NCBI GenBank assembly: GCA_025757845.1
Contig: CP107211.1
Coordinates: 2,170,001-2,234,000, forward strand
Reading direction: 5' to 3'
Origin: Oscillospiraceae bacterium
GTDB taxonomy: Bacteria; Bacillota; Clostridia; Oscillospirales; Ruminococcaceae
Length of the DNA stretch: 64,000 nucleotides
Shown in pieces: positions 36,579 through 46,400 of the stretch. A program made the translations under genes and the position numbers. How positions within the stretch are numbered: position 1 is the first letter of the stretch; every line of letters begins with the position of its first letter. The notes beneath the pieces are model-generated. The model had not been told where the DNA came from. It saw only the letters and a program-made list of their open reading frames with translations, and ran no database searches.

Positions 36579-38314
36579 GCAATCCAAAGCTGAACTTCAA
36601 AGATGATTCTTCTGCAAAGAAAACCCGTTCTCCCCCGAAGAAAGCGAGGGTCGAACAGTCCACGCCCAAAAAGAAAAAACTGAAACTTGATGCAGACAAG
36701 GCCGCAGAGAAAGCCCAGCACTTGCGTTTTGGCAAAGCAGAACTGACCCCGGACGAACTGAGCCGTTTGAGCAAGGCGCAGAAACGCGAGATGTTCACTG
36801 CTCATGCCGCCCGGTCTGCGGCGCATCGGGAAATCGACCAGTACGAGGGAGATAATGTCGGTGTGCAGGCTCTAAGCGAGGGCGAAAAAACTGCCGGGAA
36901 TGTCAGGGACATTTCCAAAAGCCGCTATGCCCGGAAGCTGAAAAAGAAAGCCAAGATGCAGGGCAAGAAGAAAACTTGCACCACAAAATCTGCCGCACAG
37001 GAAGCAACTGCGGCACAAAATGCAGGTGCATCCGGCACCAGCGAGGGGGCTTCCAACTGGCTCTCCCGATGGAAACAGCGGCAGGAAATCCACAAGAACT
37101 ACTATGCTGCTGCCCGGTCAGGCGGCACAGCGGCGCAGACTGCTGGCGGCAAAAAGGCTGCATCCAGCAGTGCATCTGCGGCACGGTCTGGCGTAGAGCA
37201 AGTGGTGGACAAGGGCAAAAGTGTAGTCAGCACGGCAGTAAACGGCCTTATGACTGCGGCGAAAAGCAACGCGCACGTTCTGGTGATCGTGGGCGTTTTT
37301 GTTTTGCTCATTCTTATGGTCATGTCGGGCTTTTCCTCCTGCGGCATCCTCTTTTCGGGCGGCACACAGGTGTCCGGGCAGACCATCTACACCGCCGAGG
37401 ACAGAGATATTCGCGGTGCAGAGCAGGACTACAAGAAGCTGGAAAAGGAACTGGACAAGAAAATCAAGCGCACTCCGCAAGACCATCCGGGCTACAACGA
37501 GTATCAATACCATCTTGACCCCATCGAGCATGACCCATGGCAGCTCACATCTTTCCTGACTACCCTGTATGATGATTACACCCGGTCAGAGGTGCAGGGC
37601 AAGCTGAAGGAAATCTTCAAAAAGCAATATAAGCTAACGACATGGGTGGAGGTGCAGATACGGTACAAAACCGTGTGGGTCATCAGTCCGGCTGGAATCC
37701 CGGTTCCTACGCAAGTGCCGTATGAATACAAGATTTTTCACACCAAGCTGGAAAACAAAGGTCTGGAGGTCGTTATCCGCGAAGAACTGACCGAAGATCA
37801 GTGGAAGCGGTACGAGATTTTTCAGGATACGCTGGGTGGTCGGCCATACCTGTTCAACGGTGGATTGCCGCCCGGTGGCTCAGATGGCTCCGGCACACCC
37901 GGCATCGACTATACCGTTCCTGCGGAAGCACTGACTGACAGCGAGTTTGCGGCCATCTACGAGGAAGCAAAGAAATACGTTGGCACACCCTACGTTTGGG
38001 GCGGTTCCACCCCGGAAACGGGCTTTGACTGCTCCGGCTACGTCTGCTGGGTCTACAATCAGAACGGCTACGATGTTGGCCGTACCACTGCCAACGGCCT
38101 ATGGAACAAGTGTCAGCACATTTCCGAAGCAGAAGCGAAACCCGGTGATCTGGTTTTCTTCAAGGGAACGTATGACACCCCCGGCATGAGCCATACCGGG
38201 ATTTATCTCGGCAACGGCATGATGGTGTCCGCTGGCGACCCCATCAAATACGCAAATATCCACTCGTCCTACTGGGAGAAGCATCTCGCAGGATTTGGAC
38301 GGCTTTCAAAATGA
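36575..38314 (+). CDS. T4SS-associated NlpC/P60 peptidoglycan hydrolase
   Basis: 579 residues. A basic, Lys-rich cytosolic N-terminus (1-200) is followed by one transmembrane segment (LVIVGVFVLLILMVMSGFSS), an extracellular coiled stalk and a C-terminal NlpC/P60 domain (about 450-579). The active-site regions are GTPYVWGGSTPETGFDCSGY (Cys) and MSHTGIYLGNGMM (His). It cuts the wall to let the conjugation channel through. The start overlaps the virB4 stop by 4 bases (ATGA). Confidence 0.9.
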   Translation: MSNPKLNFKDDSSAKKTRSPPKKARVEQSTPKKKKLKLDADKAAEKAQHLRFGKAELTPDELSRLSKAQKREMFTAHAARSAAHREIDQYEGDNVGVQALSEGEKTAGNVRDISKSRYARKLKKKAKMQGKKKTCTTKSAAQEATAAQNAGASGTSEGASNWLSRWKQRQEIHKNYYAAARSGGTAAQTAGGKKAASSSASAARSGVEQVVDKGKSVVSTAVNGLMTAAKSNAHVLVIVGVFVLLILMVMSGFSSCGILFSGGTQVSGQTIYTAEDRDIRGAEQDYKKLEKELDKKIKRTPQDHPGYNEYQYHLDPIEHDPWQLTSFLTTLYDDYTRSEVQGKLKEIFKKQYKLTTWVEVQIRYKTVWVISPAGIPVPTQVPYEYKIFHTKLENKGLEVVIREELTEDQWKRYEIFQDTLGGRPYLFNGGLPPGGSDGSGTPGIDYTVPAEALTDSEFAAIYEEAKKYVGTPYVWGGSTPETGFDCSGYVCWVYNQNGYDVGRTTANGLWNKCQHISEAEAKPGDLVFFKGTYDTPGMSHTGIYLGNGMMVSAGDPIKYANIHSSYWEKHLAGFGRLSK

Positions 38315-38329
38315 AATGGAGGGTTTACT

Positions 38330-38596
38330 ATGAGCGAAAAACTGGAAAAACTGCGCGCAATGCTCGAAAAAGAGAAAGATCGGCGCATCAAGCTGAACAA
38401 CCGCATCGAGATTCTGGAACGGAGGATTCAGGAGGCCGAAGCCGCCGAAGTGAACGAGATGGTGCGCACCGCCAAGGTCACACCGGAGCAGCTGGCTGCA
38501 CTGTTACGGCAGTCCGCCACTTCCACCCCGAACCCGGCTGCTTTGGCCGCTGTGGGCGCAACTTTCGACAAGGAGGATGATTCGGATGAAGTTTAA
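38330..38596 (+). CDS. DUF4315-family protein
   Basis: 88 residues. A coiled-coil start (LEKLRAMLEKEKDRRIKLNN, RIEILERRIQEAEAAEV) and an Ala/Pro-rich end (PNPAALAAVGATFDK) fit DUF4315, a small protein conserved between the NlpC/P60 and DUF4366 genes of these elements. The start follows AAATGGAGGGTTTACT. Function unknown. Confidence 0.85.
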   Translation: MSEKLEKLRAMLEKEKDRRIKLNNRIEILERRIQEAEAAEVNEMVRTAKVTPEQLAALLRQSATSTPNPAALAAVGATFDKEDDSDEV

Positions 38597-39314
38597 GAGA
38601 TTTGGCGCACTGCTGGTGTCGGCGGTGCTGTGCATCGGCATGGCAGCTCCCGCTTTCGCCTTTGAGGGCGATTCCACCCCGGTGGAACAGCCTGTTCTGC
38701 CGGAAATCGTGGAGGAAGATACTGTTACCATCACGGATGAGGAATCCGGCGCACTGACCCCGGAGGGCAATCTGACGCTGGTGGACGACTACTACACCAA
38801 TTATTCGGACGGTTCCGGCCAGCAGTTCATTACGCTTGTCAGCAAGTCGGGTGCGACTTTTTATCTGGTCATTGACCGAAACAGCAAAAGGGCGCAGACC
38901 GTCCACTTTATGAATCTGGTGGACGAAGCAGACCTTTTGGCTCTGATGGAAGAAGATGCCGCCGATGCTTATACCGCTGAAAAAGAAGCTGCGGCAAAAG
39001 CTGAACAGGACAAGCTGAAAGCCGAGGAAGAAGCCAAGAAAGCCGCAGAAGAAGCAGAGAAAGCGGCGAACGCACCCAAAGAAAACAAGGTCACAAAGTA
39101 TGCTGCGGCGTTTCTCGGTGTCATTGCCCTGATCGCACTGGCGGCTGGCGGCGGTTTCTATTTCTTCATCCAGCAGAAGAACAAGAAGCAGGCTGAAAAA
39201 GAAGCCATTGACCCGGATGCAGACTATACAGAGGATAAGGGCAGCTTTGAGATTCCCCCGGAGGATGATTCCGATGAAAACACTTCTGAGGAACAGGACG
39301 TGACACCCATCTGA
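38586..39314 (+). CDS. DUF4366-family secreted/anchored protein
   Basis: 242 residues. Signal peptide (MKFKRFGALLVSAVLCIGMA, then APAFAFEG), a DUF4366 domain (about 50-120: GSGQQFITLVSKSGATFYLV and VHFMNLVDEADLLALM), an Ala/Glu/Lys coiled coil, a transmembrane helix (YAAAFLGVIALIALAAGGGF) and an acidic tail. It is a surface-exposed, membrane-anchored part of the conjugation apparatus. It overlaps DUF4315; AGGAGG lies nine bases upstream of the ATG at 38586. Confidence 0.85.
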   Translation: MKFKRFGALLVSAVLCIGMAAPAFAFEGDSTPVEQPVLPEIVEEDTVTITDEESGALTPEGNLTLVDDYYTNYSDGSGQQFITLVSKSGATFYLVIDRNSKRAQTVHFMNLVDEADLLALMEEDAADAYTAEKEAAAKAEQDKLKAEEEAKKAAEEAEKAANAPKENKVTKYAAAFLGVIALIALAAGGGFYFFIQQKNKKQAEKEAIDPDADYTEDKGSFEIPPEDDSDENTSEEQDVTPI

Positions 39315-39320
39315 TTTTAA

Positions 39321-39344
39321 GGCGGCGTTCTGCCGCCTACATAT
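39321..39344 (+). promoter_or_regulatory. Hairpin plus TACATAT element, copy 2
   Basis: GGCGGC (39321-39326) with GCCGCC (39332-39337), then TACATAT (39338-39344). It lies between DUF4366 and topB. Same plan as copies 1, 3 and 4. Confidence 0.7.
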
Positions 39345-39359
39345 CGAATCCGAAACAGA

Positions 39360-41456
39360 TTGGAGGGATTGTTTATCGCAAAATTGATCGTGACCGAAAA
39401 ACCATCCGTTGCCATATCTTACGCCAAAATTTTAGGTGTGCATGGGCGGCAGGATGGCTACCTTGAGGGCAACGGCTATCTTGTAAGTTGGTGTGTCGGG
39501 CATCTGGTGGAACTTGCGCCGCCCAGTGCCTACGGGGAGCAGTATGTAAAGTGGAACATTGCAGACTTGCCCATCCTGCCGGAGAAATGGCAGTATCTGG
39601 TGTCTGCCAGCACCAAAAAACAGTTTGGCATCCTGAAAAAACTCATGCATCGGGCAGACGTTAATACTGTGGTGAACAGTTGTGACGCAGGACGTGAGGG
39701 CGAACTGATCTTCCGGCTGGTGTATGAGCAGGCCGGATGCAAAAAGCCTGTTTCCCGGCTGTGGCTGTCCAGCATGGAGGATTCCGCTGTCCGGGCGGGC
39801 TTTGCAAATCTGAAACCGTCAACAGAATATGATGCGCTATATCAGGCTGCACTCTGCCGGGAACGTGCCGATTGGATGGTCGGCATCAACTGTTCCCGGC
39901 TTTTTTCCTGCCTGTATGGTCGGCCTTTGGCGGTGGGCAGAGTAATGACCCCGACACTCGCCATGACGGTGGAGCGCGAAGCCGCCATTGCCGCCTTTGT
40001 GCCGAAAAAATTCTACACGGTGGCTCTGGAACTGACCAGCGGTTTTGTGGCATCCAGCCGCCGCATTTCTGAAAAAGCGGCAGCTGAAAAGCTGCTTGCG
40101 GGGTGCAGAGAGGAGATGGTGTCCACGATCCAGAAAATCACGCGCAAGGAAAAGGCCGAAAATCCGCCGCCGCTTTATGACCTCACCACGCTCCAACGCG
40201 ATGCCAACCGCCTGTTGGGATACAGTGCGCAGCAGACGTTGGACTATGTGCAGTCGCTTTATGAAAAACAGCTCACCACCTATCCGCGCACCGATAGCTG
40301 CTATATTGCTGACGAGGATGAGGAAATGCTGGAAGAGCTGGCCGAGGAATTGGAAGATTTTCTCGGCTTTGTCAGCGAGGATGCCGACGATGATGTTCCC
40401 CGGACGCGGCGCACCGTCAATCGGCAGAAAGTCACCGACCACCACGCTATCCTGCCTACTCGTAGTATGCTGCAAGCCGATTTGGATGCTCTGCCCAAGG
40501 GCGAACGGAACATTTTGAAGCTGATTATCGCCAGAACCTTGATGGCAGTCAGCAAACCTTTCCGGTATCTGGAAACTCTGCTCACCACCGAATGTGCAGG
40601 CGAAGAATTTACAGCCAAGGGCAAAGAGATTCTGGAAGAAGGCTGGAAAGCGGTGGAGCGCAAGGTTCTGGCCGATATTCTGAACCGCAAAAGGGAGTTC
40701 ACTGCTCTGCCGCAGGTGGAGGAAAGTGAGTGCGGCATTCTCAATGCAGAACTGAAAGAGGGACAAACGTCCCCTCCGAAGCATTTTACCGAAGATACGC
40801 TCCTGCACTCGATGGAAACTGCCAGTGCGGACAGTATGCCGGAAGGCGTGGAGCGTCAGGGCATCGGCACTCCGGCCACTCGTGCCGCCACCATCGAAAA
40901 GCTGGTACAGAAAGGCTTTCTGGAGCGCAAGGGCGACAAGAAAACAAAGGTGCTGCTGCCCACCGACAAAGGCAAAGCCCTTATCACGGTGATGCCCGAA
41001 GAAATCCAGTCCGCTGATATGACCGCCGACTGGGAAACAAAACTGCTGCGCGTAGAGCGCGGCGAAATGGAGCCGGAAACATTTATGACTGAAATCAACG
41101 ATATGATCTCCTCGCTGGTAAACACCACCGAGGCCGTGAAAGGAGCGAGTGCGCTTATGAAAAACAAAGTGATTGGTGTCTGCCCGAACTGTGGCAATTC
41201 CGTTGTGGAGCGTGAAAAGGGGTATTTCTGTGAGAACCGCGAGTGCCGTTTCGTGCTGTGGAAAGATAACGCTTTCTTTAAGCGGCTGGGCAAGCGGATG
41301 GACGCTCATGTAGCGGACAGGCTGCTGCGGGATGGCCGAGTGCGCCTGAAAGACTGTAAGAGTTCCAAGGGCAAGACCTACAATGCTACTGTCCTGCTGT
41401 CCACCGAAGCCGATGGCCGCAGCAAGTTTTCGCTGGAATTTGAGGGTGGCCGCTGA
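39360..41456 (+). CDS. topB: DNA topoisomerase III
   Basis: About 694 residues. TOPRIM start AKLIVTEKPSVAISYAKILG and NSCDAGREGELIFRLVYEQA; the active-site Tyr is in KQLTTYPRTDSCYIADE. A C-terminal zinc finger (CPNCGNSVVEREKGYFCENR) is present. It resolves DNA links during replication and transfer of the element. The start is odd: TTG at 39360 and 39369 lie on or next to GGAGGG, whereas an ATC at 39375 lies 7 bases after it and would give the usual (M)AKLIVTEKPSVA start. Confidence 0.95.
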   Translation: MEGLFIAKLIVTEKPSVAISYAKILGVHGRQDGYLEGNGYLVSWCVGHLVELAPPSAYGEQYVKWNIADLPILPEKWQYLVSASTKKQFGILKKLMHRADVNTVVNSCDAGREGELIFRLVYEQAGCKKPVSRLWLSSMEDSAVRAGFANLKPSTEYDALYQAALCRERADWMVGINCSRLFSCLYGRPLAVGRVMTPTLAMTVEREAAIAAFVPKKFYTVALELTSGFVASSRRISEKAAAEKLLAGCREEMVSTIQKITRKEKAENPPPLYDLTTLQRDANRLLGYSAQQTLDYVQSLYEKQLTTYPRTDSCYIADEDEEMLEELAEELEDFLGFVSEDADDDVPRTRRTVNRQKVTDHHAILPTRSMLQADLDALPKGERNILKLIIARTLMAVSKPFRYLETLLTTECAGEEFTAKGKEILEEGWKAVERKVLADILNRKREFTALPQVEESECGILNAELKEGQTSPPKHFTEDTLLHSMETASADSMPEGVERQGIGTPATRAATIEKLVQKGFLERKGDKKTKVLLPTDKGKALITVMPEEIQSADMTADWETKLLRVERGEMEPETFMTEINDMISSLVNTTEAVKGASALMKNKVIGVCPNCGNSVVEREKGYFCENRECRFVLWKDNAFFKRLGKRMDAHVADRLLRDGRVRLKDCKSSKGKTYNATVLLSTEADGRSKFSLEFEGGR

Positions 41457-42370
41457 TGGAGCAGAAGAAGGAAGCAATCTACCTCATCAATGATGAACGC
41501 TATCTGCACCTCCGGGAGAACGGCGCAGGTGTCGGCTTTGCTACCTATAATAAGGTGACGGGCGAACCTCTGGAAAGCGGGCAGATCTCCGAAAAAAATC
41601 TGCCGCCGGATGGCAGGAACATGATGTCTGCTGCCCGGAACTGGTATCTGTTTGAACTTTCGGACGATGACCGTAAGGCCATCCAACTTGAAAGCGTAAA
41701 AATCCTTGAAACCATCCCGCAGGCTGGCATCGGCAGGCGGCGTATCTGGGAACCCGAAACGATACCGCCCGATATTCGGCTCATCAACAGCTATTACGAC
41801 GATCTTCACCGCGTTCCTGATGGTGGTGTGATTCAGGTGGACTACCCGGATGGCCGTAGTTTTACGTCACGGCTGGAATATCTGGACGATTACCATTTTG
41901 ACATGGGTGGTCTGGGCAATGTGTTCCACATCTGCCAGTTTGCTGAGGTGATGGAACGCAATGGAGCCGACTATTACCCAGAGATTCAGACACAGGATGA
42001 ACAGGGCGCATGGGAATTGGGCGGCAAGGGTTATCTTGCCATCCAATCTACCGATGAGGGCTGGAACTACACCATTTACCACAGCGACTTCTCCGTGATG
42101 GATGGCGGTCAGGTCGATGCCCCGGAACTGACGATTCAGGAAGTCCGGGAGCAGATTCTGGAAGCGCACCACATGGAAAAAGGTCGGCGGCTGTTGCAGG
42201 ATTATGATTTTGTGATGGACAGAGCCGCAGAAGCTGAAAAATTGGGGCTGAACCAGCGGCACTCTACGCTGGAAAAGCTGGCTGCTCTTGCTGGCACAAA
42301 AGAAAAATGCGATGCCCCGGAGTGCAGCCCTATCGGGTGCAGGAAAGCGAGGGATGCTCATGAACTTTAA
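41456..42370 (+). CDS. DUF4316/YodL-like conjugative-element protein
   Basis: 304 residues. A YodL-like start (AIYLINDERYLHLRENGAGV) and a DUF4316-like region with GYLAIQSTDEGWNYTIYHSD and FSVMDGGQVDAPELTIQEVR. The C-terminal part is helical (MDRAAEAEKLGLNQRHSTLE). Such proteins are constant companions of topB and the large helicase in Tn1549-type elements; biochemical role unknown. The ATG overlaps the topB stop. Confidence 0.75.
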   Translation: MEQKKEAIYLINDERYLHLRENGAGVGFATYNKVTGEPLESGQISEKNLPPDGRNMMSAARNWYLFELSDDDRKAIQLESVKILETIPQAGIGRRRIWEPETIPPDIRLINSYYDDLHRVPDGGVIQVDYPDGRSFTSRLEYLDDYHFDMGGLGNVFHICQFAEVMERNGADYYPEIQTQDEQGAWELGGKGYLAIQSTDEGWNYTIYHSDFSVMDGGQVDAPELTIQEVREQILEAHHMEKGRRLLQDYDFVMDRAAEAEKLGLNQRHSTLEKLAALAGTKEKCDAPECSPIGCRKARDAHEL

Positions 42371-42563
42371 TGGTGAAGAACTGATGCTGATGATCCTCTA
42401 CAATCCCGGCACCCGGCTGGGGCTGATGCAGGAGCTGCGGCTCATGCAGTGCTACCTGATGCCCGATGAAACCGCCCTGCGAGAATTGTCCGAGCAGGTC
42501 ATTGAAAAGCTGAAACTTATGACCGATGCTGAATTTGCCGAGTTGGAATTTCCGCTCGACTAA
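42360..42563 (+). CDS. Small conserved conjugative-element protein (67 residues)
   Basis: MNFNGEELMLMILYNPGTRL and a helical rest (GLMQELRLMQCYLMPDETAL, IEKLKLMTDAEFAELEFPLD). It recurs between the DUF4316 and helicase genes of related elements. GAGGG lies 8 bases before the ATG at 42360; another ATG is at 42354. It overlaps the end of the upstream gene. Function unknown. Confidence 0.75.
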   Translation: MNFNGEELMLMILYNPGTRLGLMQELRLMQCYLMPDETALRELSEQVIEKLKLMTDAEFAELEFPLD

Positions 42564-42568
42564 ATTTT

Positions 42569-42593
42569 TGCCGCCGCTTGGCGGCATACATAT
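42569..42593 (+). promoter_or_regulatory. Hairpin plus TACATAT element, copy 3
   Basis: TGCCGCC (42569-42575) with GGCGGCA (42580-42586), loop GCTT, then TACATAT (42587-42593). It marks the border between the backbone and the inserted AT-rich gene. Confidence 0.7.
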
Positions 42594-42599
42594 CCTCTT

Positions 42600-42626
42600 T
42601 TGTAATGGCAAACAATATGGTATAAT
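42600..42626 (+). promoter_or_regulatory. Promoter of the AT-rich cargo gene
   Basis: An extended -10, TGGTATAAT (TATAAT at 42621-42626), with a weak TTGTAA at about 42600 spaced 15. It lies 45 bases before the cargo gene start. Confidence 0.6.
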
Positions 42627-42671
42627 TCAAATGATATAGCTATTTCATAGCCAATCTATATGGAGGATACT

Positions 42672-43397
42672 ATGACTGACGAAGAACGCGAATCCAAACA
42701 AGGCTCTATTGATATCAGAAAATTGCCTGGATATGAAGTCAATATTCGTTTGACTTCATTCATAGATGCCATTTTAGTGTGTAATGCCAATGCCGTAAGT
42801 TTCCGAAAATGGCACGATAAGATAAACACCCCTGCTCTTGTGGTGATGCTTAAGGAACCAGCAAATTATTCCCTACGCCATGAAACCAATCTCGAACTTC
42901 AGCGACAATTTTCAAATTTCTTGATGTCAGCATTTGCAGTAAGAGATCACTGGTATGCACTCAGAAATGAATATTACATCGGCACAGCAGTGAATGAAAA
43001 AATAAACGCGTTCACAAGTGAAACGTTTGGAAAAAATGAGTTGGCATCTTTTATGCACGATTTCAGAAATTATATTACCCATAAAGGCTATCCACTAGTC
43101 AGTCAAACATTTTCTGAAAAAGATCATCGCCTTATTAACGATGTCCGTTTTGAAAAAGAGCAATTATTAGAGTACAAAAAGTGGTCTACACTTTCAAAAC
43201 AATATATAAACCGTATCGAGAATAGCATTAGCCTTATTAGTTGTGTTTCGGAATATTCGGAAATTCTCAGGCTCTATTATTATACTCTCGTTAAAATGCT
43301 CGAAGAGTGGCATAAAGAAGATCTTTCATTACTCAAACACTATAAAGATTCATACGGCTTAAAAATCAACATCGTTCAAACAAAACTCCCTCAATAA
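42672..43397 (+). CDS. AT-rich cargo gene with HEPN-like RNxxxH motif
   Basis: 241 residues, helical, about 33-36% GC and clearly unlike its neighbours. Residues 132-137 read RNYITH, preceded by a helix (ASFMHDF), which is the R-N-x3-H signature of HEPN ribonuclease domains. Other helices (TNLELQRQFSNFLMSAFAVR, YSEILRLYYYTLVKMLEEWH) fit an all-alpha fold. It has its own promoter and terminator and interrupts the conserved block. A role in RNA cleavage or defence is inferred from the motif and cargo position. The start follows GGAGGATACT. Confidence 0.6.
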   Translation: MTDEERESKQGSIDIRKLPGYEVNIRLTSFIDAILVCNANAVSFRKWHDKINTPALVVMLKEPANYSLRHETNLELQRQFSNFLMSAFAVRDHWYALRNEYYIGTAVNEKINAFTSETFGKNELASFMHDFRNYITHKGYPLVSQTFSEKDHRLINDVRFEKEQLLEYKKWSTLSKQYINRIENSISLISCVSEYSEILRLYYYTLVKMLEEWHKEDLSLLKHYKDSYGLKINIVQTKLPQ

Positions 43398-43411
43398 AAT
43401 ATATTCGTATG

Positions 43412-43440
43412 CGAGTGGTATCGACCACTCGTTTTTTATT
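43412..43440 (+). terminator. Rho-independent terminator of the cargo gene
   Basis: CGAGTGGT (43412-43419) pairs with ACCACTCG (43424-43431), followed by TTTTTTATTTTT. Confidence 0.85.
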
Positions 43441-43467
43441 TTTACAAAAAATGAAAGGAGGAACGCC

Positions 43468-46400
43468 ATGCCAAATAAAACGCAAGAATACCTCAACCTT
43501 GCCCAGCAAACGGCAAAAGAGCTGACTCGGTATTGGGAAAACTGGACGGACTACCTGACCACTGCATCCCGGCTGTACAAGTACAACTATGCAGACCAGC
43601 TCATGATTTACGCCCAGCGGCCTGATGCCACCGCCTGCGCCAGCTTCGACCTCTGGAATGATCGCATGAATCGCTATGTCCGGCGCGGCTCCAAAGGCAT
43701 CGCCTTGTTAGACCAGTCCAGCAGTGTGCCGCGTCTGCACTATGTTTTTGATGTGAGCGATACCGGGGTGCGCCGCAATTCTCGTGACCCGGAGGTGTGG
43801 CAGCTCGGCCCCGATCTGATGCAGCCTGTGTCGGAAATGCTTGCCAGAGAGTACGGTGTTCAGCAGGAAAATCTCGGCCAGCAAATCGCGGACATCTGCG
43901 GCAGGCTGGTGGATTCCTATTGGGATAACAACAGCGGTGACATTCTCGACATCGTTGACGGCTCTCTCCTGATGGGGTATGATGAAGCCGGACAGGAGTT
44001 CCAGTTCAAATCTGCCGCCGCAATCAGCATCACCTATGCTGTTCTCGAACGCTGCGGCTTTGAGCCGGAAGGTCATTTTGACCGGGACGATTTTCAGGCG
44101 ATCTTCTCCTTTTCCACTCCTGCCGCTGTGTATGCACTGGGCACCGCAGTCAGCGAGTGCAGCCGTGGGCTGCTGCGCAGCATCGAAAGAACTGTAAAGA
44201 CGACCATTCGCCGTCGTAACGTAGAAAGGAGCCAATATGAATATGAACAGCAGGAACGTGACCTACTCGAAAGTCGGAGATTATCTGCTTCCGAACCTGA
44301 CCCTGCCCCAGCAGGAGAAAGCATTGGGCAAGTACGGGCGACTGCGCCGGACTTACCTGATGAAGCATCGCCCGGTACTGTACAACTCGATGCTCCTGTC
44401 GGGAACTCTGCATCCGCACCTGTTGGAAGTGGAGCAGAGCGCGGAGAGCCGGATACAGCAGACCATGCAGAAGCTGCTGGAGCAGAATCCGGCTCCGAAC
44501 AAAGAGCAGCATCAGATGGAGTGGGTGCAGCACATGAACAGCCTGAACGCACAGGCCGAGGAACTGGTGATGAACGAGCTGATTTACAGCTAAGTTTCTT
44601 CGACACCCACATTCCTACCGAAGCGAAACAAATTGAATCCATCGACCAAGCGGAGAGCGAAAAATCGCCCTCCGCTTTCTCTTTGTCACAGGCCGACATT
44701 GAAAATGCTCTGCGGAGAGGCTCCAACTTTGAAAACAGCAAACTTCGGATATGGAAAATTTATCAGTTGCAGCCTGACCGAAACCTCCGGGCAAAAGCTC
44801 TTGCCAAAGAATATGCTCCAAACGGACCCGGTGGTTCCTCGCACACCTATCTGGATGGAAGTCGCGGCTGGCTTGACCATGACAGCAAGGGCTTGACGTT
44901 TGAACACTATCCAGACCACCAGAAAATTCTTCTTCGCTGGAATCAGGTCGAAAAGTATATCGACCTGATGATTCAGTCTGACCGCTATCTGTCCGACAAA
45001 GAAAAAAGAATCATCGACTTTCCCCTTGAACTGAACGACACCAGTGCTGCCGAATACACTGCATTAAAAGAGCAGTACCCGGACACTCTCATTGGTTTTG
45101 AAGCTGGCGGCAATTTTATGTTCTATGGCGAAGATGCCGCCAAGGTCGCAAAAATCATCAACAGTGCTTTGTTCATAAGAAACACTGCACTGGGCGAAGT
45201 TCAAATCACGGGCTTTCTCCCTAGCTTATGGGCAAAAAGAGCAAAAGAATTGTGGTCTGCGGGCAATGATGTGTACCTTGCCGGGTTAAACGAGGATGGC
45301 ACTCACCACCAGACCAAGCACTTGCGCAAAGAGGACTATCTGCCCATCGGCTCCGTTATCAATATGGATGACCGGAAATTTCGGGTCGATAGCGTGGATT
45401 TTGACAAGGACAAAGTTTCCTTGCAGGATATGGCTCTGGCCGATGCCCGGATGCCGATTTTCCGGGAAGAGCCGCTGACTGTTGTCCGGGAACTGTACGA
45501 ACAGCAGGATGAAGCCCTTGATACTGCTCCAGAAAAAACTCCCGATTACAATGTCGGTGATTCCGTTGTTGTAGACCTTCCAACCCGAACCATCGAGGGA
45601 ACTATTGGCTATGTAGGCGAAACCGATGTGCGCATCGACACCAGTGCACAGGGCTATTCGTGGAGCAATGAGGTACTGAACAAGCAGCAGTTCGAGGATG
45701 GACTGCGGCAGGATGAGCCGGAACTTTCCGATGAAGAACTGGATAAGCTGCCCACCTCTGTGGAAGTTAACGGCGAATGGCAGACTTTCCCGGATGCCGC
45801 TGCCGCAGACAAAGCTCTGAACGCCGAACCTGTGCCGGAAGCTGCCGGAAACTTCCACATCACGGACGATCATCTGGGCGAGGGCGGCGCAAAACAAAAA
45901 TATGCCCGGAACGTTGAAGCCATCCGCACCCTGTTCCAGTTGGAGCAGGAGCATCGTGGAGCCACCGCCGAGGAACAGCAGATTCTTTCGCAGTATGTCG
46001 GCTGGGGCGGTCTGCCGGATGTCTTTGACCCAGACAAGGGCAACTGGGCAAAAGAATATTCCGAATTGAAAGGTCTGCTTTCCGAGGACGAATATGCTGC
46101 TGCCCGTAGTTCCGTTCTGAACGCCCACTACACCAGCCCTACCGTTATCCGCGCCATCTATGATGCAGTCGAGAAAATGGGGTTCCGCAACGGCAACATT
46201 CTGGAGCCGAGCATGGGCATCGGCAACTTTTTTGGTATGCTGCCGGACACCATGCAGGACAGCCGCCTATACGGTGTGGAGTTGGACAGTGTCACAGGCC
46301 GTATCGCCCAAAAGCTCTACCCGGATGCCAACATTAAAGTTGCCGGATTTGAAACCACTGACCGCCGCGACTTCTATGACCTTGCAGTGGGCAATGTTCC

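Noticed and set aside
39837..41477. 546-codon minus strand frame
   Set aside because: Antisense of topB; open only because of the topB codon pattern.
44094..44741. 215-codon minus strand frame in the helicase linker
   Set aside because: Ser/Ala/Pro-rich antisense of the low-complexity linker, unlike the TnpV frame, which has family motifs and a ribosome site.
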